Shown here: positions 16,579 to 25,217 of the stretch, piece after piece
Position numbering within the stretch: position 1 is the stretch's first letter
How the letters are laid out: the number at the start of each line of letters is the position of its first letter
DNA from: Bradyrhizobium frederickii
Lineage (GTDB): Bacteria; Pseudomonadota; Alphaproteobacteria; Rhizobiales; Xanthobacteraceae
NCBI RefSeq assembly: GCF_004570865.1
Contig: NZ_SPQS01000001.1
Coordinates: 62,001-126,000 of the forward strand
DNA: 64,000 nucleotides
Reading direction: 5' to 3'
Notes under the pieces: model-generated
Told to the model about the DNA's origin: nothing
Seen by the model: the letters and a program-made list of their open reading frames with translations, nothing else
Databases searched by the model: none
Program-made: the position numbers and the translations under genes

Positions 16579-18537
16579 ATGGATACGGTCGTTGCTCCAT
16601 CGTCCTGCAGCTGTTCGTCGGATGACCAACGTGCGGATGAAGTGAAGCATCCTCTTGATCCCCTGACCGCTGCCGAAATTCGAGCTGTCATTGAGATCGT
16701 TCGCAAAGATCCACAATATGGTGCCGATTTTCTGTTTGAGACGATCGAGCTTCTCGAACCGGCGAAGGCAATCGTTCGCCACTACAGGTCCGGAGAGCAG
16801 ATCGACAGAACTGCACGCGTTAATCTGTTTCAAATCAGGCAGGACGGTATCTGGCGGGTAACTGTCTCGCTGACCGAGCAGAAGATCCTCACCTCCAGCT
16901 ATCTCCCGTCAGCCAAGCCGATGATCCAGCTCGAGCAGTTCACGGCCATCGAAGACGCCGTCCGCGCGGCTCCCGAGTTCATCGCCGCCTGCAAGAAGCG
17001 CGGCATCGAGGACATGTCGCTCGTCTGCATCGATCCGTGGTCGGCGGGAAATTTTGACATTCCGGGCGAGGACGGTCGCTACCTCGCCCACGTGTTCGCC
17101 TGGATCCGTCTACGAGAGAACGACAATCTCTATGCGCACCCGATCGGCGGACTGAACGCCGTGGTCGACATCAAGACCTACGAGATCATCCGCGTCGATG
17201 ACCACGAGATCATCCCGATTCCGAAGACGGAGGTGAACTACGAGGCGGAATTCATCGATAAGCCGCGCACCCCCTACAAGCCGCTCAATGTCGTTCAGCC
17301 CGAGGGCGTTTCGTTCAGGCTCGATGGACATCGGCTGGAATGGGACCGCTGGTCGGTGCTCGTCGGTTTCAATTCCCGCGAAGGCCTGACTTTGCACGAC
17401 ATCAGTTATGACGGGCGGCCGGTCGCGCACCGCGCGTCGCTGGTGGAAATGGTGGTCCCGTACGGCACGACAGACAAGGGGCATTTCCGAAAGAACGTCT
17501 TCGACATCGGCGAGTACGGCATCGGCAAGCTGGCCAATTCGCTGAAGCTCGGCTGTGATTGCCTCGGTGCCATCGCCTATCTCGACGCACATCTCGCGAC
17601 GATGGACGGCAACGTCGTCACCATAGAAAACGCGATCTGCATCCATGAGGAGGATGCCGGCTTACTATGGAAGCATTGGGACTTCCGCTCCAACAACGTC
17701 GAATCGCGCCGCGCCCGCAGGCTGGTGGTCTCCTGCATCGCAACGGTCGCCAACTACGAATATGGCCTGTTCTGGTACTTCCATACGGACGGCTCGATCC
17801 AGTTCGAGCTGAAGGCGACCGGCATCATCAACACGGCCGCCTGCCATCCGGGCCAGCCTGGCAAGTACGGCAAGGAGGTCGCCCCCGGCGTCGTCGGTCA
17901 CATTCACCAGCACATCTTTTGCGCGCGGCTCGACATGAATATCGACGGTGACGACAACAGTGTCGTCGAGCTCAACACCAAGGCCGATCCTTGGGGGCCG
18001 GATAATGCCTACGGCAACGGCTTCTACGAGGAGGAGACGGTTCTCAAGACCGAGCTTGGCGGGTGCCGCCAGGTGAACCCCGCGACGCATCGGGCCTGGA
18101 AAGTTATCAACCCCAATCGCAAGAACTGGGTTGGCATGCCGACAGGGTACAAGCTCGAGGCTAGTCACGCCGTGACACCGTTCATCCATGCGGAGTCGCC
18201 GTCGGGCAGGCGGTCGTCCTTCATCAAGAATCAGCTCTGGGTAACGGCCTTCGATCCCGAAGAGCGATATCCGGCTGGCGAACACATGAACCACTCGGAT
18301 GGAACGGGAGGTGTCTCCGATTTCGTCAGGAAGAACCGGAATATCGAGAACACAGATATCGTGCTCTGGCACGTCTTCGGTCTTCATCATCAGGTCCGCC
18401 CTGAGGACTTTCCCGTTCAACCCTGCATCTTCACCGGCTTCAAGCTGATGCCCAGCGGCTTCTTCGATCGCAATCCTGGCATCGATCTCGCGCCCGACAG
18501 GAACGTCGCGAGTTGTCATGCGCAGGCCGCTGAGTAG
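16579..18537 (+). CDS. Copper amine oxidase (primary-amine oxidase, TPQ-dependent)
   Basis: This 652-residue protein oxidatively deaminates primary amines to aldehyde, ammonia and hydrogen peroxide. The topaquinone precursor is Tyr393 in the T-x2-N-Y-E-Y motif TVANYEYG. The copper HxH pair is His443 and His445 in HIHQHIFCARLD, and the third ligand region is GLHHQVRPEDFPV near the C-terminus, followed by GFFDRNP. The length is normal for the bacterial histamine/phenylethylamine oxidase group. No signal peptide is visible, so it is probably cytoplasmic. A strong AAGGAGG precedes ATG 16579. It lies in front of a dimethylformamidase-like operon and could oxidise the amine released there. Confidence 0.92.
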   Translation: MDTVVAPSSCSCSSDDQRADEVKHPLDPLTAAEIRAVIEIVRKDPQYGADFLFETIELLEPAKAIVRHYRSGEQIDRTARVNLFQIRQDGIWRVTVSLTEQKILTSSYLPSAKPMIQLEQFTAIEDAVRAAPEFIAACKKRGIEDMSLVCIDPWSAGNFDIPGEDGRYLAHVFAWIRLRENDNLYAHPIGGLNAVVDIKTYEIIRVDDHEIIPIPKTEVNYEAEFIDKPRTPYKPLNVVQPEGVSFRLDGHRLEWDRWSVLVGFNSREGLTLHDISYDGRPVAHRASLVEMVVPYGTTDKGHFRKNVFDIGEYGIGKLANSLKLGCDCLGAIAYLDAHLATMDGNVVTIENAICIHEEDAGLLWKHWDFRSNNVESRRARRLVVSCIATVANYEYGLFWYFHTDGSIQFELKATGIINTAACHPGQPGKYGKEVAPGVVGHIHQHIFCARLDMNIDGDDNSVVELNTKADPWGPDNAYGNGFYEEETVLKTELGGCRQVNPATHRAWKVINPNRKNWVGMPTGYKLEASHAVTPFIHAESPSGRRSSFIKNQLWVTAFDPEERYPAGEHMNHSDGTGGVSDFVRKNRNIENTDIVLWHVFGLHHQVRPEDFPVQPCIFTGFKLMPSGFFDRNPGIDLAPDRNVASCHAQAAE

Positions 18538-18637
18538 CGCGCGGCTCGCCAACGGACCCGTCGCATTCCAGCTCGTCCGACCGGCGTCGTCGGCCTGTCT
18601 TGCATCCTTCGTTGGAAACGTAGCGTGCTCCAGGTCG

Positions 18638-19808
18638 ATGGCCTCCCCGATCGTCGCTTTCGCGATCTTTGCAGGCGCGGCCGCACGCGTGCTCCCTACG
18701 TTGCTGGCCGTCACCATCCAGCAGGATCTGGGGTGGCAGCCCTCCGACGTCGCCTGGCCGATAACGCTCGGCATTGCAGTCTCTGCCTGCGCATCGCCGT
18801 TCGCGGCGTACAGCCTCGAGCGCTGGGGGGGGTCGCGCGCCGTTGGTCGCTAGTCTGGCTCTCCTTGCGCTATCGCTTGCATCGACGACGCGCGCGGCCT
18901 CGCCATGGCATCTCACTGTGGCCTGGGGGCTGGGTGTTGGTTTCAGTGGCTCTTTGAGCGCCTCCCTTCTAGGCGCGATGATCGGCAGCCGTGGCGGCGC
19001 GGCGCATTGCGGGACACGCTTCGGTGTCCTGGCGTCGATGCAGCCGCTGGGATCGGCGGCGGGACTGCTGCTGGCATCGCGTGCGGCTAATGCGCTCGAT
19101 TGGTGCTTCGTGTTCCAGGCCGCTGCCGTCGGCGTGCTCGCCACGGCGTTCGCCGTTGTCCTTGTTCCTATATCCCGACGAGGAGCTTTACCGCGAGGGC
19201 CCAAGTCCAACCGGCACGGGTCAGCGCTTCCAAGGGAGAAGACCCGGCAATTCTTGGTTCTTGCCACGATTTTCTGCATCTGCGGCGCGTCGACATCCGG
19301 CCTGATCGACGGCCAGCTCGGTATGCTCTGCATGGGCGCGGGTCTCGGCCTCACATCGAGCGCCGACGTCATGGCGATCGTCGTGCTCGGCGGCGCGATC
19401 GGGAGCGTGGTGAGCGGCTATCTCGCGGACCGTTGTCCCGCGCGAACGCTGCTAGCACTCTACTTCGTCGTCCGTGGGCTCCTCTTGCTCTGGCTTCCCT
19501 TCACCGGCTTCAGCGTCGTCGAATTGGCCCAGTTCGGCGCGCTCTATGGCCTTGATGCGGCACTGACGTTCCCTGCGCTGGTCAGGCTGATGTCCGGAAA
19601 TCTGGGCACGCGCCGCGTCGGCAGAGCGATGGGCTGGATGACGGTGATGCACCTGGCAGGAGGCGCTATCGCGTCTGGCGGGATCGGCGCCCTCGGCCTC
19701 GCAGCCTATGCGGTCGGATTCGCCGGCGTTGGCCTTGCCTGCCTCGTGGCTGCGGGTCTCGTGGTGCTTCTGAAGGACGTGCCGGTGCAAGCCGCGCCAT
19801 CCGGCTGA
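18638..19808 (+). pseudogene. MFS transporter gene interrupted by a frameshift at a G8 tract
   Basis: The first frame encodes hydrophobic helices (SPIVAFAIFAGAAARVLPTLL, then a segment ending SLERWGG) and stops at 18853. The rest of a 12-helix MFS protein continues in another frame through ADRCPARTLL to a stop at 19808. The switch lies at or just after eight consecutive G residues at 18824-18831. Restoring the frame would give a near full-length major facilitator permease. ATG 18638 is the likely start; ATG 18518 is also in frame and overlaps the end of the amine oxidase gene. It may be a genuine pseudogene, a slippage-controlled gene or a sequencing error. Its position suggests import or efflux of an amine or amide. 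Confidence 0.7.
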
Positions 19809-19823
19809 AATAATCGCGGCCGA

Positions 19824-20834
19824 TCAATGGCCAGCGAAGTTCCGCGACCGTCGGGAAGGGGACTCCGCCAGCAGCAGTCCTTCGGACACCGCAAGCGCCG
19901 CCAGTCGCGTGCGCGAGTCGCAGCTCATCTTTGCGAGGATATGCTCGATGTGAGTGGAGACCGTGCGGGGCGACACGAAGAGCTGCTCGGCGATGTTGGG
20001 ATTTGACGCGCCGCTGGTCACGAGATGCAGGATCTGAATCTCCCGGAGCGAGAGATTGTACGGCCAGCGAATGCACTGCTCCGTGATCAAAAGGATGTTT
20101 CCGCGGCATGGCGTGATCGTGACCTGATGACAGCGGCCGGCCTCGTCCGGCCAGACGAAGCGTTGAGCGCTGGGGGACTTCGCCTTCTCCAGCACGAGCC
20201 GGCGAAGCTCTCCGCCCTCGCCGAGATACGGTCCAGGATTACGGTTGGGGAGGTGAAACGCAAAACCGTTCGGGGAGACGGCGATGGCATAGGCGCCTGG
20301 CGCCAGCTCATCGGCCAGCAGCTGTGGTGTCCTGAGCTGATCACAGATGTTCAGCAGAATCGGGCGGAAGCGCTCCGTCATCTCGCGGTGCTCGTCCTTT
20401 GCGTGCGCCTCCTTGGACCAGCTCATGTGGATTGCCCCGATGTAGCGGCCATCCGCGACGCGCAAGCACATCGTCGAGCCTTCCTTGAATCCATCCGGGA
20501 TCAGGTATTCCTGAGCGGTGAACGTATCCGGCAGATAGAGATTCCAGTTGCGCTTGAAGTCTCGCCAGCGCATCGAGTGCGTGTCCTTCTCGCGCGCGAT
20601 GGCGTAGGCCGGGCACGAGTTAGGGAAGCCGTCGAGCACGTAGGACATTGTTCTGTCCGTGTACCCGTCGGCGGCCAGAGTGCGATGGGTTCGAGATATC
20701 GGATCCATCGCGACCAGGGCAATCGCCGCACTCTTCACGAACTCGCGCAACAGGCGAGTCACCTGCGTCGCTTGATCGATGATCTGATCATTCAGGGCTG
20801 CCGCCGGTGCATCGAGCCGCACCGTAGCCGACAT
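19824..20834 (-). CDS. LuxR-family (GerE HTH) transcriptional regulator
   Basis: The C-terminus is a clear LuxR/GerE helix-turn-helix: LSLREIQILHLVTSGASNPN, then VSPRTVSTHIEHILAKM. The N-terminal 250 residues look like a sensory domain but do not match an autoinducer-binding domain that I recognise. I chose ATG 20834 (MSATVRLD); TTG 20894 would extend it by 20 residues. It sits between the amine oxidase/MFS genes and the ABC operon, convergent to the former and divergent from the latter. This makes it the likely local regulator, plausibly sensing the amide or amine. The protein is 336 residues from this start. Confidence 0.8.
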   Translation of the reverse strand: MSATVRLDAPAAALNDQIIDQATQVTRLLREFVKSAAIALVAMDPISRTHRTLAADGYTDRTMSYVLDGFPNSCPAYAIAREKDTHSMRWRDFKRNWNLYLPDTFTAQEYLIPDGFKEGSTMCLRVADGRYIGAIHMSWSKEAHAKDEHREMTERFRPILLNICDQLRTPQLLADELAPGAYAIAVSPNGFAFHLPNRNPGPYLGEGGELRRLVLEKAKSPSAQRFVWPDEAGRCHQVTITPCRGNILLITEQCIRWPYNLSLREIQILHLVTSGASNPNIAEQLFVSPRTVSTHIEHILAKMSCDSRTRLAALAVSEGLLLAESPSRRSRNFAGH

Positions 20835-21506
20835 CGCATGGTCGATCGCTGCCGATTTCACTGTGAGCCTCCAGCTCGTGAAAGATCTTGCCAACGGTTC
20901 GTGATCGAATCTTCTTCTTGGCCGCTAATGATCCGTTAGACCGGCGGCACTGCGTAATGCTTCGCGTCCTCAGAGCAAGGACCGCGCCAACCAATGCGAG
21001 CTGCCACATGACGTTGTGGCCATTCGCTCTGCTGATCTCGACCGGCCCGGATCGAGCCGAGACGCCGAGCTGAAAGCTGCAATTGCATGTTAGAGGCGGT
21101 CAGTACGTTAGTCAAAGCAGTGTCACACTTCACCTCATTCAAGGCCAGCAATTCTGACGCAAGAGGACCTTCAGCGCTGTCGAGTGATGAAAATCTGGGC
21201 GTGGCTTGCTGCCCAAGTCGTCACCCTGAGCCTTGTTCGCACCCGCAGCGTCGGTCCTGGATCACATCGGGGCCGTCCAGAGCAGGCTTCAAAATCGGTC
21301 AGCTGACGTATTGCTGAAAATCGGCAGAAGACCGAGGCTCTGATCCAGGCGGTTCGACCGAAACCACCATGTCAGTCCGTGGGGTACGGATCGGCGGCTA
21401 TCACTCGACGGTGCGTGATCGCATCGTCTTAGCATTAACAGAAATCCGGCCTGGTCTCGGTCGCGATGCCGAGGACCCGCGCGCGATTGCAGGAGAGGTT
21501 GCTCGG
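20835..21506. other. Promoter region of the amide-transport operon
   Basis: This long gap holds the divergent promoters of the LuxR-type regulator and the ABC operon. The only structure I can point to is the 21-bp motif at 21293-21313. An in-frame ATG at 21369 would extend the substrate-binding protein by 46 residues, but these lie before its signal sequence and are probably untranslated. Confidence 0.5.
21293..21313 (+). promoter_or_regulatory. Shared 21-bp upstream motif, copy 2
   Basis: AATCGGTC, variable AG, then CTGACGTATTG; it matches the copy at 16366-16386 at 19 of 21 bases. In this copy the centre GTCAGCTGAC is a perfect 10-bp palindrome, as expected for a dimeric regulator. It lies 193 bp before the preferred start of the substrate-binding protein, almost the same distance (192 bp) as in copy 1. 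Confidence 0.5.
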
Positions 21507-22790
21507 ATGGTTTCCAAACTCACCAGGCGTTCAGTGACCGCGGGCATCGGCGCTGCTATGGCCGCACCGTTCGTGGGACGGACGGCGCTTGCCGCCCAGC
21601 CGATCGTTCTCGGCGTTCCCTACTGCCAGACGGCTGCAGCGGGTGTCGCGGATCATCAGGACTTTCTGAACGGGACGACGCTCGCGATGGAGGAGATCAA
21701 TGCCGCAGGCGGCATCCTCGGCAGACCGCTGAAGCTGTTCACGACGGACATGAACGTCCTCTCGCCGGAATCCTCCAAGCAGGCGCTGGCCGCCTGCGTC
21801 GATGCCAAGGTCGACGCGATCTCTTTTGCTTTCACGCTCGTCCCGCTGCCGGCAATGGACGCGACGGTGAAGTACAAATGTCCCTACATCAACGGCAACG
21901 CGCAACGCGCCGGCACCTCTGCCGTCAAGGAGCAGCCGGGCAAATACAGCCACATCTTCCAGTTCTGTCCGTCTGAGGTGAATTACGGATGGAGCTATGC
22001 TCTCTGGCTGGAAGACCAGGAGCAGGGGGGCGTCTGGAAGCCGAAGAACCGCAAGGTTCATATCATTCAGGAGCAGATCGGCTACTGCCAAACGATATCG
22101 CGTGCGGCCCAGGAAGCGATCAAGCGGCGCGGCAAGTTCGAAGTCGCCCGCATTACGGATATCCAGTATCCCGTGCAGGACTGGGCACCGGTCATTCGCG
22201 AGATGAAGGAGGTCGATGCCGCCGCGATCATGGTGGACCATTGGGTGGCTGCTGAATACGCCGCTTTCTGCAAGCAGTTTGTGGCAAGCCCGGTGCGCGA
22301 TTCGCTCGTCTATCTCCAGTACGGCCCCTCGCAGCCGGAATTCCTCGAGCTAGCTGGTTCGGCGGCGAATGGCTTCGTCTGGGGCACCACCATGGGCATC
22401 TATGGTGACGAAAGGGGGCTCGCCTACAGGCAGAAGTACAAGAAGCGTTTCCCCGGCATTGCCGGGCTTGCGTATACCGGCATTGCCTACGATCAGACCT
22501 ACTACCTCAAGAAGGCCTGGGAAGCGGTCGGCGATCCCCGGAAGTTCAAGGAGGTCTGCGACTGGATCCGGGCCAACCCGCAGCGCGGCGTCTGCGGCTA
22601 CGTCGATATGGGCAACCCATATCAGGAAGCACGCCATTTCCCGGACAATGGCGGCGACGCATTGCAGGCGGGGAAGCTCGAGGCCGGCGTCGCGCAGCTC
22701 TATGTCCAGATCCAGGGTGGCGAGCACAAGATCGTCTACCCCGGTCCGGTCTCGGAAACGAAGCTGATCTCTGCGCCGTGGTGGACCTGA
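21507..22790 (+). CDS. Periplasmic substrate-binding protein, branched-chain amino acid/amide ABC family
   Basis: This 427-residue protein has an N-terminal secretion signal beginning VSKLTRRSVTAGIGAA (Tat-like twin Arg) and ending near ALAA. It is followed by a type I periplasmic-binding fold (PIVLGVPYCQTAAAG, LAMEEINAAGGILGRPLKLF). This class binds leucine-type amino acids, urea or short amides. ATG 21507 is preceded by AGGAGAGG at 8 bp, so it is preferred over the ATG at 21369. Its stop overlaps the next ATG by one base (TGATG). Being followed by dimethylformamidase-like enzymes, it probably captures an amide. Confidence 0.85.
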   Translation: MVSKLTRRSVTAGIGAAMAAPFVGRTALAAQPIVLGVPYCQTAAAGVADHQDFLNGTTLAMEEINAAGGILGRPLKLFTTDMNVLSPESSKQALAACVDAKVDAISFAFTLVPLPAMDATVKYKCPYINGNAQRAGTSAVKEQPGKYSHIFQFCPSEVNYGWSYALWLEDQEQGGVWKPKNRKVHIIQEQIGYCQTISRAAQEAIKRRGKFEVARITDIQYPVQDWAPVIREMKEVDAAAIMVDHWVAAEYAAFCKQFVASPVRDSLVYLQYGPSQPEFLELAGSAANGFVWGTTMGIYGDERGLAYRQKYKKRFPGIAGLAYTGIAYDQTYYLKKAWEAVGDPRKFKEVCDWIRANPQRGVCGYVDMGNPYQEARHFPDNGGDALQAGKLEAGVAQLYVQIQGGEHKIVYPGPVSETKLISAPWWT

Positions 22791-23566
22791 TGCTCAAGCA
22801 GATCTCCCGAAACGGTGCGGCTGAACAGGACGGAAAGGCCGCCCTGTTCTCCTGCAGCGGCATCTCGCTCGATCTCGGCGGTCGCGAGATCCTCCGCGAC
22901 ATCAACCTGCATGTCGAGGCCGGGGAAGTGCTGGGCATCATCGGACCGAACGGTGCGGGCAAGACCAGCCTGTTTGAAATCCTCTCCGGCCGGATGCCGC
23001 CAAAGAGCGGATCAGTGTGGTTCAAGGGCGAGAATGTTACGGGCTTGCCGTTGTATTCCCGCTCGCGCCGGGGGATCGGCCGCACGTTCCAGACGCCGGT
23101 GGTCCCTGACGAGTTGACCGTCGGCGAGACGTTCAAGGCGGCGCGTCAGGCTCATCGTCCATTTCTCACCAGGTTCGATGCCGAATACGGCGCCGACCTC
23201 GTCGGCCTGAAGATCAGTGATGACACGCCCGCCACGCAGCTTGAGACCTTCAACCGGCGCAAATTGCTGCTGGCCTGCCTGCTGATGCGCCGGCCCTCGT
23301 TGCTGCTGCTGGATGAGCCGGCGGCCGGCCTGATCAATTCGGAGGTCGACGAGATCGATACGCTGCTGCGGATCCTCGCCAAGGAAATGAACATTGCGAT
23401 CCTCATCGTCGAGCACCGCATCGAGCTCCTCGGGACGATCGCCGACCGCATTCTGGTGATGGATGCCGGGGAGGTCATTTCCGAGGGGCTGATGGACGAC
23501 GTCATGGCGGATCCGAAGGTCCACGCGGCTTACTTCGAGGACTTCAGCGAAGAGGCCGATGCATGA
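22790..23566 (+). CDS. ABC importer ATPase, LivG type, with degenerate signature motif
   Basis: This 258-residue subunit has Walker A GPNGAGKTS and Walker B LLLLDEPAAGL followed by LIVEH with the switch His. Where LivG proteins carry LSYGQQRR or LSGGQ, this one has LETFNRR (about residues 151-157). One of the two composite ATP sites of the LivG/LivF heterodimer is therefore probably non-canonical. ATG 22790 overlaps the upstream stop; GTG 22778 is an alternative. The gene overlaps the next ATPase by four bases. Confidence 0.85.
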   Translation: MLKQISRNGAAEQDGKAALFSCSGISLDLGGREILRDINLHVEAGEVLGIIGPNGAGKTSLFEILSGRMPPKSGSVWFKGENVTGLPLYSRSRRGIGRTFQTPVVPDELTVGETFKAARQAHRPFLTRFDAEYGADLVGLKISDDTPATQLETFNRRKLLLACLLMRRPSLLLLDEPAAGLINSEVDEIDTLLRILAKEMNIAILIVEHRIELLGTIADRILVMDAGEVISEGLMDDVMADPKVHAAYFEDFSEEADA

Positions 23567-24330
23567 ATATCTCCGTGAGCAGCCATTTGCCGGGCGCTCC
23601 GGCGCGTCAGCCGCAGCGCGAGGTCCTGAACGTCAAGGGACTGTCCGCGGGCTATGGGCCGGTTCGCGTCATCCACGATCTAGATCTCGTCGTTCAGTGT
23701 GGGGAGCGGATCGGCATCGTCGGCCTGAATGGACACGGCAAGTCGACCCTGTTCTATGCAATCGCCGGGCTTACCGGCTGGCAGCGCGGCTCGATCAAGC
23801 TGAACAGCAGGGAGGTCGGTCGCACGCGAAGCCAGGGGCCGGGGCGCTACACCCACGAGATCGTGCGCGCAGGATTGGCGTTGATTCCGCAAGGCGACGA
23901 GATATTCCATGGCCTGACCGTCGAGGAACATCTCGATTCCGGGGCCTACACCGCGGTGGCCTGGCGCGATCGCGCCGCACGCAAGCTCCGCATCTTGGAG
24001 ATATTTCCACCGTTGCGGAAGCTCATGGGCGTACCCGTGGGGCGCCTGTCGGGCGGCGAACGACGCATGGTGTCGATCGGCCGCGGCCTGATGACGGATG
24101 CGTCGCTCTTCCTCGTCGACGAGCCATCGCTCGGGCTGGCGCCAAAGATCGGCAAGAGCGTGATCAATGCACTGATGGCCGTCGAGCTCGGGAATGCCGC
24201 GATGATCATTGCGGAGCAGAACGTTGCGCTGCTCGAGGGACGGGTCGATCGCGTCATCGGCATGCATGTCGGCAAGCTCAAGGGAGAGGCCTCCGCGGCC
24301 CTCGCGTTGAACGTTTTTCGAAAGGCTTAA
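23563..24330 (+). CDS. ABC importer ATPase, LivF type
   Basis: This 255-residue nucleotide-binding subunit has Walker A GLNGHGKST, signature RLSGGERRMVSIGRGL and Walker B LFLVDEPSLGLAPKI, all intact. It pairs with the LivG-type subunit, whose own signature is degenerate; this intact signature would complete the site formed by the partner's Walker A. ATG 23563 overlaps the upstream TGA (ATGA). An N-terminal extension of about 20 residues precedes the ABC domain. Confidence 0.87.
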   Translation: MNISVSSHLPGAPARQPQREVLNVKGLSAGYGPVRVIHDLDLVVQCGERIGIVGLNGHGKSTLFYAIAGLTGWQRGSIKLNSREVGRTRSQGPGRYTHEIVRAGLALIPQGDEIFHGLTVEEHLDSGAYTAVAWRDRAARKLRILEIFPPLRKLMGVPVGRLSGGERRMVSIGRGLMTDASLFLVDEPSLGLAPKIGKSVINALMAVELGNAAMIIAEQNVALLEGRVDRVIGMHVGKLKGEASAALALNVFRKA

Positions 24331-24332
24331 AC

Positions 24333-25214
24333 GTGGATATCTGGTTCATCGTCAGCAACACCATCGTCCTTGCGTGCATATACGGCACGCTTGCGATCGG
24401 AATTTCGATCACGTGGTCGAGCCTCGGTCTGCTCAACCTCGCTTACGGCTTCATATTCGCACTCGCGGGCTATGGCGCCTGGCTGTTTGCCCAGCATGTC
24501 TCCACATCGGGGCCTGCAGTGCTGGCCGCGGGTATCCTCGCAGGCGCGCTCGGGGGAGTGATCATCTGTGCGATCGGGTTCATACCGATCCACGACAAGC
24601 CCAACTTCACCATTCGGGGTTTGATTGCGACACTCGCGATCAATCTGATCGGCACGCAATTCCTGCTCTGGTGGTTCGGCCCGCGCTCGAAGAGCCTGCC
24701 GGATATCTTCGGCAACTGGTCGGTGTCCTTGCCGGGGGTTGTCTTCACGGCGGACAAGGTCGGGAACGTGGTGACATCCGTTCTGATATTGACGGTCGTT
24801 CTGAGGTGGATGCAGTCGAGCCGCCGTGGCCTCGAAATCCGTGCCATGATGATGAATCCGCATGCGGCATCGATCGTCGGCATCGGCGTTCGGCGAACCT
24901 CGTTCTACGTCATGGGCATCACCGGCGGGTTGGCGGGCCTCGCGGCCGTTCTCCTCTCCCAGACCTACTATATCTCGCCGTTCGGCGGATTGATGCCGAT
25001 GATCAAGGGTGTCAGCATTGCGCTTTGCGGCGGGCTCGGCAGTGTGCGCGGCGCCGTCATCGCTGCGATCGTGCTCGGCCTCAACGAGGCGCTGACGGGC
25101 ATATCGATCGGCGGACGCTACGTTCTCATCACCCAGTTCGTCGTGATCATCGTCATCCTCTTGGTCCGCCCGCGCGGCATCGCCGGACTGCTCGACAAGG
25201 CGAGGGAGGCCTGA
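24333..25214 (+). CDS. ABC importer permease, LivH type
   Basis: The 293-residue product has eight or so hydrophobic segments and the LivH-like patterns GISITWSSLGLLNLAYG, RGLEIRAMMMNP and KGVSIALCGGLGSVRGA. GTG 24333 starts 2 bp after the ATPase stop. A longer open frame runs in from upstream, but that part is only the LivF gene read out of frame. It forms the membrane channel together with the LivM-type permease that follows after 3 bp. Confidence 0.85.
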   Translation: MDIWFIVSNTIVLACIYGTLAIGISITWSSLGLLNLAYGFIFALAGYGAWLFAQHVSTSGPAVLAAGILAGALGGVIICAIGFIPIHDKPNFTIRGLIATLAINLIGTQFLLWWFGPRSKSLPDIFGNWSVSLPGVVFTADKVGNVVTSVLILTVVLRWMQSSRRGLEIRAMMMNPHAASIVGIGVRRTSFYVMGITGGLAGLAAVLLSQTYYISPFGGLMPMIKGVSIALCGGLGSVRGAVIAAIVLGLNEALTGISIGGRYVLITQFVVIIVILLVRPRGIAGLLDKAREA

Positions 25215-25217
25215 TTC

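Noticed and set aside
18774..19808. The second MFS frame as an independent gene
   Set aside because: Its first ~25 residues are not MFS-like and the missing first helices are found in the overlapping upstream frame, so it is one gene with a frameshift.
23559..24332. Long plus-strand frame running into the LivH-type permease
   Set aside because: It is the LivF gene read in the wrong frame; the true permease starts at GTG 24333, where hydrophobic helices begin.
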